From positions 1 through 49,978 of the forward strand of contig CACYGT010000019.1 in the NCBI GenBank assembly GCA_902774075.1: 49,978 nt of DNA, given 5' to 3'. The stretch is from an uncultured Bacteroidales bacterium (GTDB lineage Bacteria > Bacteroidota > Bacteroidia > Bacteroidales > Paludibacteraceae). The position numbers were made by a program, and so were the translations under genes. This document shows, piece by piece, positions 49,880 to 49,978 of the stretch. How positions within the stretch are numbered: the first letter of the stretch is position 1; every line of letters starts with the position of its first letter. Under the pieces are notes generated by a model. The model was given only the letters and a program-made list of their open reading frames with translations. It was not told where the DNA came from and ran no database searches.

Positions 49880-49978
49880 GCAGAGGTTGTATTAGACGAG
49901 AGGAATAAATAACATCTGATTTCATTATTCTAAACAGATAACGGCACTCTTTAGAGTGTCGTTTTTTTTGTCTAATAC
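49880..49978 (+). ncRNA. Short transcript or attenuated leader cut by the window edge
   Basis: From the expected start near 49880 there is no ATG before a strong intrinsic terminator-like hairpin (9-bp stem 49941-49949/49954-49962, then eight T to 49969). GTATTAGAC (49889-49897) and GTCTAATAC (49970-49978) are perfect inverted repeats and could pair around the hairpin. It is either an RNA of about 90 nt or the attenuator of a gene beyond the edge. Confidence 0.45.
49941..49969 (+). terminator. Intrinsic terminator hairpin near the right edge
   Basis: ACGGCACTC pairs with GAGTGTCGT (one G-U), 4-nt loop, followed by a run of eight T. Confidence 0.82.

Overview
This window looks like a chromosomal segment of a Bacteroidales (Bacteroidota) bacterium, probably an uncultured gut or rumen-type lineage; I cannot place it to genus. 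The evidence is: (i) 17 promoters of the Bacteroidota type, with a TTTG-like -33 box and a TAnnTTTG -7 box; (ii) weak or absent Shine-Dalgarno sequences; (iii) a type IX secretion (T9SS/CHU_C) sorting domain, a GldF-like permease, Omp28 and DUF6029 proteins; (iv) the rplM-rpsI-rpsB-tsf gene order; and (v) a sodium-pumping methylmalonyl-CoA decarboxylase cluster with an epimerase. Most of it is ordinary core genome. I see no prophage, integron, CRISPR array or classical insertion sequence.

Layout. 172-1461 (-): an unrecognised protein with a sigma-70 region 4-like helix-turn-helix. 1632-6522 (+): ribosomal operon rplM-rpsI-rpsB-tsf plus an AsmA-like protein, with two structured leader regions. 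9868-6523 (-): gltX-recQ. 9965-11645 (+): ubiE/menG, a Dabb protein and a secreted protein. 11748-11820: tRNA-Glu(CUC), followed by an EF-G paralogue with altered GTPase motifs and a TonB-dependent receptor with a His-rich loop, convergent with queH. 16937-21299 (+): a five-gene VTC-type polyphosphate polymerase/DUF4956/DUF2490/DUF4353 operon. 21572-27169 (+): methylmalonyl-CoA epimerase, an inserted four-helix-bundle (23S IVP) gene, mmdA, oadG, a damaged biotin carrier gene, the beta subunit and a histidine kinase. 27856-27044 (-): ispE. 28005-35081 (+): carboxyltransferase (OadA/PycB-like), serC, serA, a T9SS-sorted protein and an M3 peptidase. 41997-35369 (-): pheT-prfC-nupG-gldF-yfcE. 49722-42080 (-): an eight-gene envelope operon from cdsA to an Omp28 lipoprotein.

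Function. The decarboxylase cluster and the OadA-like gene across the ispE locus fit the succinate/propionate fermentation route, in which decarboxylation is coupled to sodium export. The long minus-strand operon at the right end joins phospholipid synthesis, lipid A-type acylation, glycosyl transfer, a periplasmic thioredoxin and surface lipoproteins. The VTC operon looks like an envelope-linked polyanion system.

The most unusual signal is not a gene. At least 19 short arrays of imperfect heptanucleotide tandem repeats (exact 7-bp period, usually four copies) are scattered through both spacers and coding sequences. Several word families recur at distant loci, sometimes reverse-complemented. 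They split ORFs in frame, form the whole spacer between cistrons and even supply start codons. Other points of note are a candidate ~175-nt small RNA after yfcE, a highly structured rpsI-rpsB spacer without a promoter, two terminators fused to the next promoter, a perfect 45-bp duplication where the biotin carrier start should be, and a very rigid promoter grammar (20-bp spacing in 17 of 17).
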